Below, piece after piece: positions 42,725 to 50,894 of a stretch of DNA of 64,000 bases (position 1 is its first letter; each line of letters starts with the position of its first letter). This DNA comes from JASEHD01 sp964471945 (GTDB lineage Bacteria; Bacteroidota; Ignavibacteria; UBA10030; SZUA-254). Below the pieces are notes generated by a model, which saw nothing but the letters and a program-made list of their open reading frames with translations, searched no databases and had not been told where the DNA came from. The DNA lies in the NCBI GenBank assembly GCA_964471945.1, contig CAYYIJ010000002.1:26691-90690 (forward strand). The letters are read 5' to 3'. The position numbers were made by a program, and so were the translations under genes.

Positions 42725-43867
42725 TCACACGAAGCTTTCGATAATAACAATGTTTCTTTTCTTTAATTCTTCAATCAACGGTACTAGTGGTACGCTTTGT
42801 TCTGGCGGAAGGACTCCGCGGGCGGTTATTCTTCCATCCATAACCATTTGTATGATTATAGATGTTGGAAAGGACGTTGTACGCGCCATTGCCGATATAT
42901 TTAATTTATCATCATAATAATCTATCATCTCATACATGAGTGATTTTTGTTGATTGTTGATCGTACCTATAATCCAAACTTTCATCAATACAACATCCTG
43001 TCCTGTGGATGGAAGTTTTTTCTTCAACAGCTCCTGGAAAACTTCCCTTGCTGTCCGCAATGAATTACCGACCATAATCGGCTCGGAGCTTGCAAAACCG
43101 AGATCGAATAATGTTTTGAACTTCTCACAATGTCCTTTGTATCGAATCGTTTTGTAATCAAGCTCCCTGACTTTTCCTTCGAACATCTGTGTGAGAGTCG
43201 AGACACCGCCGGAGGTATTGAATGCTTCCATTTTCCCAAACGGTTTCGAAAATTCAATTTCTTCAAGGTCAGCCATCGCCTCCACGAGATTTATTTTACT
43301 ATCGCGAATCACTTCTACCGGTTCAAGGTATTCATTGATAAGCCCCTCAACCGAAAATACGAGTATATAATTCAGGGGCGGCTGAGGGTATCTCGGTAAT
43401 CCACCGACACGAAGATGTATCTCGTCAACATTCTCAAATATTTTTGCACCACCTGCACCTAAAATAGTGGCAATCCCCGGCGCTAAACCACAGTTTGGTA
43501 AAATCAAAACATTCGCCGACTTGGCTTTTGCATCAAGCTCCATTTGTTTGTAGACAACATCCATGTTTCCGCCAAGATCACAGAAGTGCTTTCGTGCCTC
43601 GATTGCTGCTTTAGTCAACATTAAATTATGATTATAAGAAGTCGCTCCACAAACAACATCGACACGACCCATCAAATCAATGAGATCATCGTAGTAGCTG
43701 ACATCGAGTTTTACCGGCTCAACATTTCTGCCAATCGTTTGTGCAATATTTTTTGCACGTTCAAAGTCGATATCTGCAAGTATCACCTTCTCGACCCCAT
43801 CAGAATGTGCAAGATCGTATGCCATTGCACTTCCCATCATGCCTGCACCAATTACAAGTGCTTTCAT
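42725..43867 (-). CDS. Saccharopine dehydrogenase-like oxidoreductase
   Basis: 380 residues. N-terminal Rossmann NAD(P)-binding motif ALVIGAGMMGSAMAYDLA, then KLDVSYYDDLIDLMGRVDVVCG and a catalytic domain with DLGGN and LPNCGLAPGIATILGAGG. This is the saccharopine-dehydrogenase/Lys9 or lysine-6-dehydrogenase-like family. The substrate is not certain. It overlaps the DNA glycosylase gene by 4 bp (ATGA), forming a two-gene operon. The 208-bp spacer after it has the word-like stretch GTTAGATGTTAGATATTGG at 42660-42680. Confidence 0.85.
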   Translation of the reverse strand: MKALVIGAGMMGSAMAYDLAHSDGVEKVILADIDFERAKNIAQTIGRNVEPVKLDVSYYDDLIDLMGRVDVVCGATSYNHNLMLTKAAIEARKHFCDLGGNMDVVYKQMELDAKAKSANVLILPNCGLAPGIATILGAGGAKIFENVDEIHLRVGGLPRYPQPPLNYILVFSVEGLINEYLEPVEVIRDSKINLVEAMADLEEIEFSKPFGKMEAFNTSGGVSTLTQMFEGKVRELDYKTIRYKGHCEKFKTLFDLGFASSEPIMVGNSLRTAREVFQELLKKKLPSTGQDVVLMKVWIIGTINNQQKSLMYEMIDYYDDKLNISAMARTTSFPTSIIIQMVMDGRITARGVLPPEQSVPLVPLIEELKKRNIVIIESFV

Positions 43868-44502
43868 TTCAAAATTTCTCCTGTAGCAATACTCCAGAAG
43901 AGTAAATCTAATTCATCCATATCTATTTTAATCTTTTTAGAAAAATTCCGAAATTTTTCCTCGATTTGCAAATATTTCTTTGCAGTAAGTGTTTTAGGTA
44001 ACTCGCGAAGAACACCGAGACGAAAAAGACTTCTGAGAATATGACGGTCGAGGATCGCTAAATTGCGATGACCGATATTTCGGAGGAAGTGCGACGATTC
44101 TTTCCAGCCCAAACCCTTAACATTTTTAACAAACCAAAGGCGCAATTCTTCACTCGGTTGATTATTTGAAAGTTGTTTTAAGATCGAAGGAAATTGTATT
44201 TTCAGCAGCCGCAGATATCTCGATTTATTTTTATGAAATCTGATGTAGCAATCCTTGTTTCGAAGAATCGATTCTGGATTAACTTGTCTGTTATGGAAGT
44301 TATTCTTTTTTAGCATCCTGATTACTTTATCGGCATTCACTGCGCTTGACTGAGGAGTCAGCAGACAGTAAACAAGCTCGTAGAAATATTCCGAAGTTGG
44401 AACCGATGAAAAATCACTGAGCCGACTTCGGATAGCAGATTTCTGTTTAACATATAATTGCTGCAATTCTTTATAGGAAATTCTCTTTTTTGATTTAATC
44501 AT
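43864..44502 (-). CDS. ogg: 8-oxoguanine DNA glycosylase/AP lyase, Ogg2 type
   Basis: A 212-residue HhH-GPD glycosylase lacking the N-terminal domain of Ogg1, typical of the Ogg2 group. The helix-hairpin-helix has NVKGLGWKESSHFLRNIG with catalytic Lys134, followed by LAILDRHI with catalytic Asp152. It removes 8-oxoguanine and cuts the abasic site. The Ogg2 group is found in archaea and some thermophilic or anaerobic bacteria. First gene in the operon with the saccharopine-dehydrogenase-like gene. Confidence 0.88.
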   Translation of the reverse strand: MIKSKKRISYKELQQLYVKQKSAIRSRLSDFSSVPTSEYFYELVYCLLTPQSSAVNADKVIRMLKKNNFHNRQVNPESILRNKDCYIRFHKNKSRYLRLLKIQFPSILKQLSNNQPSEELRLWFVKNVKGLGWKESSHFLRNIGHRNLAILDRHILRSLFRLGVLRELPKTLTAKKYLQIEEKFRNFSKKIKIDMDELDLLFWSIATGEILK

Positions 44503-44701
44503 AATGAAAAGATACGTAAAGATGGCAGGAAATACAAAGAGAGAAGATTCCGATGAGATTCTCTATGCACGATTCATGCTGCATGATGTAAACAGTCTTA
44601 ACATGAATCATGAATCTTGAAGCCTGAATCAATTAAAAATATTTGTGGTTTTTTTCAATTGTAATCTGTACATTGAGTAGCAAAATATTTTGAAAAAGAA
44701 C

Positions 44702-45559
44702 ATGGCACACGTTTCAAATCCTAAAGCAGAAGAAATATTAGATAAAGAATTCAAATGCCTCAACGCCGGTTTCGTCCGCTTGGTCGATTACATGGGCGGT
44801 GATGAATCGATCGTTCAGGCGGCACGTGTATCGTACGGCAAGGGAACGAAATCAATCAGCGAAGATCGGATTCTCCTTCGTTATCTGATGCGCCACTTAC
44901 ATACTACACCATTTGAGATGGTTGAATTGAAATTCCATGTCAAACTCCCGATATTTGTCGCTCGTCAATGGATTCGTCACCGTACTGCAAACGTAAATGA
45001 ACTATCGGGACGTTATTCGATCATGAAAGATGAATTTTATGTCCCTTCGGCTGAAGCGGTTAAAAGACAAAGTGTCAAAAACAAACAAGGTCGCTCCGAT
45101 GATGATGTTTCACCCGAGCTACAACAAAAAATTTTAGACGTGCTTCTATTAGATCAGCAATCTACTTATAAGCATTATGAAGAATTTCTAAATGATAACA
45201 TCGCACGCGAGCTTGCCCGCATCAATCTTCCGCTTTCGCTTTATACCGAATGGTATTGGAAGATCGACTTGCACAATCTCCTTCATTTCTTAAAGCTGAG
45301 GATGGATAAACATGCACAGTACGAAATCCGCATTTACGCTGAAACGATGGGAGAAATTGTTAAGCGTGTAGCCCCGATAGCATGGGAATCATTTGAGGAT
45401 TATGCTTTATATGGTGAGCGATTCTCAAAAGCTGAGCTGCAAGTAATTGCTGATAATCTCGATATAAAAAAGATCACAAAAGAATCTATCGAGAAGTACG
45501 AATTGAAGGGATTAGAAGCGGATGAGTTTTTGGAGAAACTTAGAAAGCTTAAAGGATAA
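44702..45559 (+). CDS. thyX: FAD-dependent thymidylate synthase ThyX
   Basis: About 285 residues from ATG 44702 (GAAAAAGAAC precedes; an in-frame TTG at 44690 is less likely). The ThyX motif is present as RHRTANVNELSGRY (RHRxxxxNExSxRY). QARVSYGKGT, HTTPFEMVELKFHVKLPIFVARQWIRH and LHNLLHFLKLRMDKHAQYEIR are further family blocks. It makes dTMP from dUMP with methylenetetrahydrofolate and FAD. Convergent with arfB, with one base between stops. Confidence 0.96.
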   Translation: MAHVSNPKAEEILDKEFKCLNAGFVRLVDYMGGDESIVQAARVSYGKGTKSISEDRILLRYLMRHLHTTPFEMVELKFHVKLPIFVARQWIRHRTANVNELSGRYSIMKDEFYVPSAEAVKRQSVKNKQGRSDDDVSPELQQKILDVLLLDQQSTYKHYEEFLNDNIARELARINLPLSLYTEWYWKIDLHNLLHFLKLRMDKHAQYEIRIYAETMGEIVKRVAPIAWESFEDYALYGERFSKAELQVIADNLDIKKITKESIEKYELKGLEADEFLEKLRKLKG

Positions 45560-45560
45560 T

Positions 45561-45941
45561 TCATTCATGCCTATTGTTAATTTTTCTCATTTGTTTGATC
45601 TCGCTTCTTCGCTTCTTCTTTGGCTTCAATGCTTTCTGAAGTAACTCTACAAATTTTCTAACAGCATCTCCTCTGTTCTTCCACTGGCTCCGCGATTCTT
45701 GCGATACGATGTGAAGCATTCCTTCCACATCAATCTGGCTTTTTAGATTTTTCAGAATGCTATCTCGCTGAAGCTCAGATAAACTTGGAGAGCTAACCAC
45801 ATCAAAAAGCAATTCCACCTTTGTTTCAACTTTGTTTACGTTCTGTCCACCCCTGCCGCCGCTGCGTGCAAACTTGAAACGTAATTCAGAGATTGGAATT
45901 TCTAAATTTTGGTTGATATATATTTTCTCAAACGCTAACAT
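45561..45941 (-). CDS. arfB: Peptidyl-tRNA hydrolase ArfB (YaeJ-like, stalled ribosome rescue)
   Basis: 126 residues. The catalytic GGQ motif is in FARSGGRGGQNVNKVETKVEL, and the basic tail KPKKKRRSEIKQMRKINN inserts into the mRNA channel of stalled ribosomes. The size and tail separate it from full RF1/RF2. It hydrolyses peptidyl-tRNA on ribosomes lacking a stop codon. It converges on thyX and is divergent from mfd. Confidence 0.9.
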   Translation of the reverse strand: MLAFEKIYINQNLEIPISELRFKFARSGGRGGQNVNKVETKVELLFDVVSSPSLSELQRDSILKNLKSQIDVEGMLHIVSQESRSQWKNRGDAVRKFVELLQKALKPKKKRRSEIKQMRKINNRHE

Positions 45942-45963
45942 ACTTTGGTACTAACATACTAAA

Positions 45964-48900
45964 TTGCTCAACCACTTCAAACCTTGCATTTCCATTCAAT
46001 CTTTGCTAATTTGGATTACCCTGCTGTGCTTGCCTTGTAAGATGATCTCGGCTGAGGTTGAGGATGGCAGGGTGAGGTGTTTTCAGCCTGACAAAATGCC
46101 TGTGAAAGATTGCAGATTACAAATTACAGATTTGGGAATTTATTCATTGCTAGAAGAAGTCAAACATAAAATATTTCAATCGGAAAAATTTATAAACTTT
46201 ACCGATAAAGTTGCAAACCTTCAACCTGGCGCCCCATTAAGCACATCTGGGGTGAATGGGTCGCTATTAGCTTTCCTCGCTGCAAATCTTTTTGAACACG
46301 AAGATCGACAGATTGTTTTGATTGCCTCAGAAGAAGATATAGCTGAAAAGCTCCGCGATGATTGTGCTGTAATTGTCGGTGAACAAAATGTACGATTATT
46401 TGGCGCTCGCCCAATCCATCAAGCTCAAATGCTTGACATGTCTTCTACTATACTACAGATCGAGACATTAAAATCTCTTGCGACCGGGAAACGACTAATT
46501 ATTGTTGCCTCACCGAACTCGATAGTAGAAAAAATTCCTCCACCTGAAAATTTTAATCGAACAATTATCGACATCGAAGTCAACAAAGAGTATAATTTCC
46601 AGAAATTCATAGAACAACTTGAGCAAATCGGATTCGATAGAAAAAATTTCGTCGAGAGTTACGGCGATTTTGCTGTTCGTGGAGGAATCATAGATGTGTT
46701 TCCATATGTCGGTGAGAATCCGATTAGGTTAGAGTTTTGGGGTGATACTGTTGAATCTATTCGTGAGTTCGATGTGTTATCCCAGCGTTCGATTCAAGAA
46801 TTGAAATCGGCAAGCATCGTCCCGGCGTTAACTACGGATGACACGGAAACAACACCAATGCACACTGCATCATTATTTGATTATCTAAATAAAGATGCAA
46901 TCATCATTCTTGATGAACCTGAAATCATCAAAAGAGAAATCGATGAGTTCCGAAAGGAAAGTGTAACAAACTTATTTACTTACGAGGAAATTCTCCAACA
47001 TGTTGGAAAATATCAGCTTATTCATAGTTCTGCTTTCAAATCGGATCAATCTGAAATCCAAAATCTGAAATCTGAAATCACCTGGGATTTTAGATCCCAG
47101 TCACAGCCCTCATTCAACGGCAGCATCAATCATCTCGTCGATCATCTCGATAAACTAACTAACGAAGGATACAAAATTTTCCTCGCAAGCGATACAAAGG
47201 CAGAGGCAGATAGATTGAAAGAGTTAATTGAAGAAGATGTAACAAAACCGGAAAACCCTGAAGGTGATTTAAGATTCAAGATTCAAGATGCGGGATCTTC
47301 TTCATTCAGCGTACAACCTAAATCTTACATCCAACCGGTGTTTATAGCTGAGACAATCCATTCTGGCTTTCTCTATCATTCTGCAAAGTTAGCTGTTTTC
47401 ACAGAACATGAAATCTTCGGTCGGGTAAAGCGTCGCGGATTAATAGCTCATCGTCGCTTTAAAGGTTTTTCACAAAAAGAGCTGCAACAACTCAAACGCG
47501 GCGATTATGTCGTTCATATTGATCATGGCATCGGCGAGTTTGCTGGCTTGACAAAAATAAAAATCGGTGGCGTTGAACAAGAGGTGATGAAAGTATTGTT
47601 TCTTGAAAACGATAAGCTGTATGTTAATCTCAACTTTATAAACAGAGTGCAAAAATATTCATCGCAGGAAGGGCACGTTCCGAAACTTACCAAGTTAGGT
47701 TCACCCGATTGGGAGCGGATGAAAGCAAAAGCCAAACACCGCATCAAAGATATTGCACGCGACCTCATTGCACTCTATGCGAAACGAAAACAAGAGCATG
47801 GTATCGCCTTCTCCCCCGACTCACATTGGCAGAAAGAGTTGGAGGCATCGTTCATGTATGAAGACACCATCGATCAGGCAACCGCAACTCTCGATGTTAA
47901 ACGAGATATGGAAAGTTCGTCGCCTATGGATCGGCTTATATGCGGCGATGTTGGATTTGGTAAAACAGAAGTCGCAGTGCGTGCAGCATTCAAAGCTGTA
48001 ATGGATGGGAAACAGGTTGCGATTCTTGTGCCGACAACAATTCTCGCTCTTCAACATTACAATACATTTCTCGATCGGTTGAACAGATATACGACACGAG
48101 TAGAAAATCTTACACGATTCAAATCAAAGCAGGATCAAGATCGAATCATCGAAGAAATGAAAAAAGGTTCTATCGATATTGTTATTGGAACTCACAGGCT
48201 GTTATCGCAAGATATAGGATTTAAGGATTTAGGATTGTTGATTATCGATGAAGAACATCGGTTTGGTGTATCGGCAAAAGAAAAACTTCGTCAGTTGAAA
48301 GCAAGTGTCGATACACTAGCATTAACGGCTACACCGATTCCTCGCACACTTCATTTTTCATTAATAGGAGCGCGTGATCTTTCACTCATCGCAACAGCTC
48401 CTCGAAACCGTCTGCCGATTATCACTGAAATCATTCCTGCCTCCGATGGAAGAAAAACACAATGGCAGATTATTCGAGAAGCAATATTAAAAGAATTGCA
48501 TCGAGGCGGACAAATATATTTTGTTCACGACCGTGTCCAGAACATCGATGCTACTGCCGAGCAGTTGAAATCGCATGTACCTGAGGCACGCATTCATGTT
48601 GCTCATGGACAGATGTCCGGTCACCAGCTTGAAAAGACAATGCTCGATTTTCTTGAAAAGAAGTATGACGTCCTTGTAGCAACTAAGATAATCGAATCGG
48701 GACTCGATATTCCAAACGTGAACACGATTATCATCAATCGGGCGGATAGATTCGGGCTTGCGGAACTTTATCAACTTCGCGGACGAGTTGGAAGATCGAA
48801 TATTCAGGCATTCGCTTATCTGCTTGTACCGCCCATAAATATTTTACCGAAAAATACTCTCCGCCGTCTATCCGCTATCGAAGAATTTACAGAGCTTGGC

Positions 48901-49605
48901 TCAGGTTTCAATTTAGCGATGCGAGATTTAGAGATTCGTGGTGCTGGTAATTTGCTTGGTGCGGAACAATCCGGCTTCATCATAGAAATGGGATTTGAAA
49001 TGTACGAACGGATAGTTAAGGAAGCCGTTGAAGAATTGAAGCAGGAAGAATTCAAAGAAACCTTTACTGACGTGCAGCCATCTTTAACTGTTTATCATCC
49101 TTTATCAATTGAAACCGTGATTGATTCTGACATTGAAGCTCTCATTCCCGATTTTTATGTTGAATCTGACACCGAGCGACTCGATATCTACCGTCGACTT
49201 TACAAAGCAACAACTACCGATGAATTGAAATCGATGCGCGAAGAATTGGAGGATCGTTTCGGTGAATATCCCGAAGAAGTTGAGAATCTTTTCCAGCTTG
49301 TCGATGTCCGCCTCATTGCATCGCGGGTTGGTTTCCCGAAAGTTTCGCTTAAAAGTCAAACGCTGACTATTACACTTCCTGATGAATCTAATAAACAATT
49401 CTACGGGGAGACAAGCGACGATGATTCTCCATTCCAACGGTTGATAAAGAAGATTTCTCAAGAAAAAAGGAAAGATATTCTGCTAAAGCAGGTAGAAAAG
49501 GAACTTACACTTCAAATTAAAATGTTAACAAGCCACGAGCCCAAGCAACGTATCGAGGATGCAATTCATAAAATAGAAGAAATTGCTCGGATGTCTGAAC
49601 CATGA
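45964..49605 (+). CDS. mfd: Transcription-repair coupling factor Mfd
   Basis: Up to 1213 residues. UvrB-like N-terminal domains (FVESYGDFAVRGGIIDVFPY, RLEFWGDTVESIR), RNA-polymerase-interaction domain (GDYVVHIDHGIGEFAGL), then an SF2 translocase: GDVGFGKTEVAVRAAFKAV (Walker A), IIDEEHRFG (DEEH), ATPIPRTL, QLRGRVGRS (motif VI), and the TRCF C-terminal domain. The first 43 residues or so look non-native and word-repeat-derived; ATG 46093 is a plausible true start. Word-repeat-like insertions occur near residues 359-379 (SEIQNLKSEI) and 434-450 (RFKIQDAG). It removes stalled RNA polymerase and recruits UvrA. The stop lies in an inverted repeat. Confidence 0.93.
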   Translation: MLNHFKPCISIQSLLIWITLLCLPCKMISAEVEDGRVRCFQPDKMPVKDCRLQITDLGIYSLLEEVKHKIFQSEKFINFTDKVANLQPGAPLSTSGVNGSLLAFLAANLFEHEDRQIVLIASEEDIAEKLRDDCAVIVGEQNVRLFGARPIHQAQMLDMSSTILQIETLKSLATGKRLIIVASPNSIVEKIPPPENFNRTIIDIEVNKEYNFQKFIEQLEQIGFDRKNFVESYGDFAVRGGIIDVFPYVGENPIRLEFWGDTVESIREFDVLSQRSIQELKSASIVPALTTDDTETTPMHTASLFDYLNKDAIIILDEPEIIKREIDEFRKESVTNLFTYEEILQHVGKYQLIHSSAFKSDQSEIQNLKSEITWDFRSQSQPSFNGSINHLVDHLDKLTNEGYKIFLASDTKAEADRLKELIEEDVTKPENPEGDLRFKIQDAGSSSFSVQPKSYIQPVFIAETIHSGFLYHSAKLAVFTEHEIFGRVKRRGLIAHRRFKGFSQKELQQLKRGDYVVHIDHGIGEFAGLTKIKIGGVEQEVMKVLFLENDKLYVNLNFINRVQKYSSQEGHVPKLTKLGSPDWERMKAKAKHRIKDIARDLIALYAKRKQEHGIAFSPDSHWQKELEASFMYEDTIDQATATLDVKRDMESSSPMDRLICGDVGFGKTEVAVRAAFKAVMDGKQVAILVPTTILALQHYNTFLDRLNRYTTRVENLTRFKSKQDQDRIIEEMKKGSIDIVIGTHRLLSQDIGFKDLGLLIIDEEHRFGVSAKEKLRQLKASVDTLALTATPIPRTLHFSLIGARDLSLIATAPRNRLPIITEIIPASDGRKTQWQIIREAILKELHRGGQIYFVHDRVQNIDATAEQLKSHVPEARIHVAHGQMSGHQLEKTMLDFLEKKYDVLVATKIIESGLDIPNVNTIIINRADRFGLAELYQLRGRVGRSNIQAFAYLLVPPINILPKNTLRRLSAIEEFTELGSGFNLAMRDLEIRGAGNLLGAEQSGFIIEMGFEMYERIVKEAVEELKQEEFKETFTDVQPSLTVYHPLSIETVIDSDIEALIPDFYVESDTERLDIYRRLYKATTTDELKSMREELEDRFGEYPEEVENLFQLVDVRLIASRVGFPKVSLKSQTLTITLPDESNKQFYGETSDDDSPFQRLIKKISQEKRKDILLKQVEKELTLQIKMLTSHEPKQRIEDAIHKIEEIARMSEP
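46107..46132 (+). repeat. Word-repeat patch at the mfd 5' end
   Basis: GATTGCAGATTACAAATTAC followed by AGATTT repeats the core GATTACA-like word. It encodes DCRLQITDL, before the conserved part of Mfd begins. Confidence 0.5.
47045..47100 (+). repeat. In-frame word-repeat insertion with hairpin inside mfd
   Basis: Three imperfect copies of (A)ATCTGAAATC lie at 47049-47080, followed by the hairpin CTGGGAT-TTTAG-ATCCCAG at 47082-47100. The frame is kept, adding about 18 residues (QSEIQNLKSEITWDFRSQ) to a variable linker. Confidence 0.65.
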
Positions 49606-49681
49606 TTTTTAGGATTAATAGATTGCCTTGATTACTAATTGAATCATGGTAATCCCTGAATCAAGAAAATCATGGTTCAGA
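49594..49681. repeat. 88-bp palindromic element spanning the stops of mfd and the DUF2130 gene
   Basis: TCTGAACCATGATTTT (49594-49609) and its exact reverse complement (49666-49681) are 16-bp perfect arms. GGATTA/TAATCC pairs occur inside. Both convergent stop codons (TGA at 49603 and, on the minus strand, 49672-49670) lie in the arms, so both proteins end in Ser-Glu-Pro. It looks like a dispersed palindromic element acting as a bidirectional terminator. Confidence 0.8.
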
Positions 49682-50866
49682 CTTCCCCGGCAATTCAAGA
49701 ACTTTCACTTCAGGCAGTGCAGAGCCGATAATCGCTTGTAAATCTCCGTACATCCCTGATGTATTTTTCAAGACTCTCGTTATCTGACCGTCGCGCTTTG
49801 CCCAAATTTTTTCCATAGCACGTTTCTCAGTTTCTAAATCCTCTTTCAACGAAACGAACGATTCAACTATCCCTTGTACTCGTTGAGCAAATTCGGAACC
49901 GGTTAAATATTTGTAAATCGATTCCGTCTTCTCGTTCTTCCCAACCATGGCGTTCCGTGCATAGGCAACTTGGATAAGACTGATTCTGAGTGCCGTTGCA
50001 AGTCCGATTGAAGATGGAAAATCTGTAACCCACACACCATCGTAGTAACCTAAACGGTTGATTTCCTTTGGAAGAGTTGAGGAAACAATAACGGCGATTT
50101 CCGCTTTCGATGCACGCTGGTCATCTTTAAGTTTCTGCATCCAGCCATCGCTCCATGACTTTGTACGTTTTGATTCCCAGATTATTTTACCGCATAGTTG
50201 TCCTCGTTCATCATGTACAAGCTGCATTACATCTGCACCGCGAACACCTTTGGCAACCGGTTCAATCGTATCATGTTTGAATTGTTGACTAAGTATCGTC
50301 TCAAGTTCAATTTCTTGTACCTCGCCTTGCAACTGCTGGGAAGTTAGCTCAGCTTTTCGTTTAAGTACTTCGATTTGCTCTCGCATTGCTGCAAGTTGGC
50401 TATCTTTTTCTGCTTCCTTGAAGCGCTGTTCTTCCGAGATATCTTTAATTGCTTGCTCCCGGATATTTTTCCTTTCAGCATCGAGAGTTCTCGCAACTTC
50501 CAATTTGAGGTTCCGCTCTTTTTCCTCAAGATCACGCTGGCGTTTGCGTAACTCTAACTCCTGTTGCTGAGAAGCTTCAAGCTGTTTTGATTTTTCCTGA
50601 AGCTGTTCCTTTAAATCTTTTATCTCGATTGAGATTGACTCCTGAGCTTGTTTTTTTGCTTGTATCTCGAGTTTTGTTCGTTCACGAGACAAGGTTTCTT
50701 GAAATTCTTTATCTTTATTTTCAATTGCTCGTTTCAGCTCGGCATCCTTCTTTTTAATTTCGCTTTCGAATTGAGAGCGTAGCTTTTCCTCGATATCATG
50801 TGTGAAAGCTTCGGTAAGCTGTATTTTATTCCCGCATTTCGGACAGGTTATGTATTGGTCTGGCAT
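49670..50866 (-). CDS. DUF2130 protein: zinc-ribbon, coiled coil and PD-(D/E)XK-like nuclease domain
   Basis: 398 residues. N-terminal CPKCGNKI (Cys8, Cys11) suggests a zinc ribbon half. Residues 25-190 are a long charged coiled coil. The DUF2130 domain (about 195-390) contains GADVMQLVHDERGQLCGKII then WESKRTKSW, with Asp212 and Glu231-x-Lys233 matching a restriction-endonuclease-like active site. The function is unknown, though a DNA-processing role is plausible. It lies 28 bp downstream of an OLD-family gene. The C-terminus SEP comes from the palindromic element. Confidence 0.85.
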   Translation of the reverse strand: MPDQYITCPKCGNKIQLTEAFTHDIEEKLRSQFESEIKKKDAELKRAIENKDKEFQETLSRERTKLEIQAKKQAQESISIEIKDLKEQLQEKSKQLEASQQQELELRKRQRDLEEKERNLKLEVARTLDAERKNIREQAIKDISEEQRFKEAEKDSQLAAMREQIEVLKRKAELTSQQLQGEVQEIELETILSQQFKHDTIEPVAKGVRGADVMQLVHDERGQLCGKIIWESKRTKSWSDGWMQKLKDDQRASKAEIAVIVSSTLPKEINRLGYYDGVWVTDFPSSIGLATALRISLIQVAYARNAMVGKNEKTESIYKYLTGSEFAQRVQGIVESFVSLKEDLETEKRAMEKIWAKRDGQITRVLKNTSGMYGDLQAIIGSALPEVKVLELPGKSEP

Positions 50867-50894
50867 GATTTAACTCCATAATGAAAGTTATGAC

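Noticed and set aside
48212..48262. GATTTAAGGATTTAGGATTG in mfd as another word-repeat insertion
   Set aside because: It encodes the conserved FKDLGLLIIDEEHRFG helicase motif, so it is native sequence.
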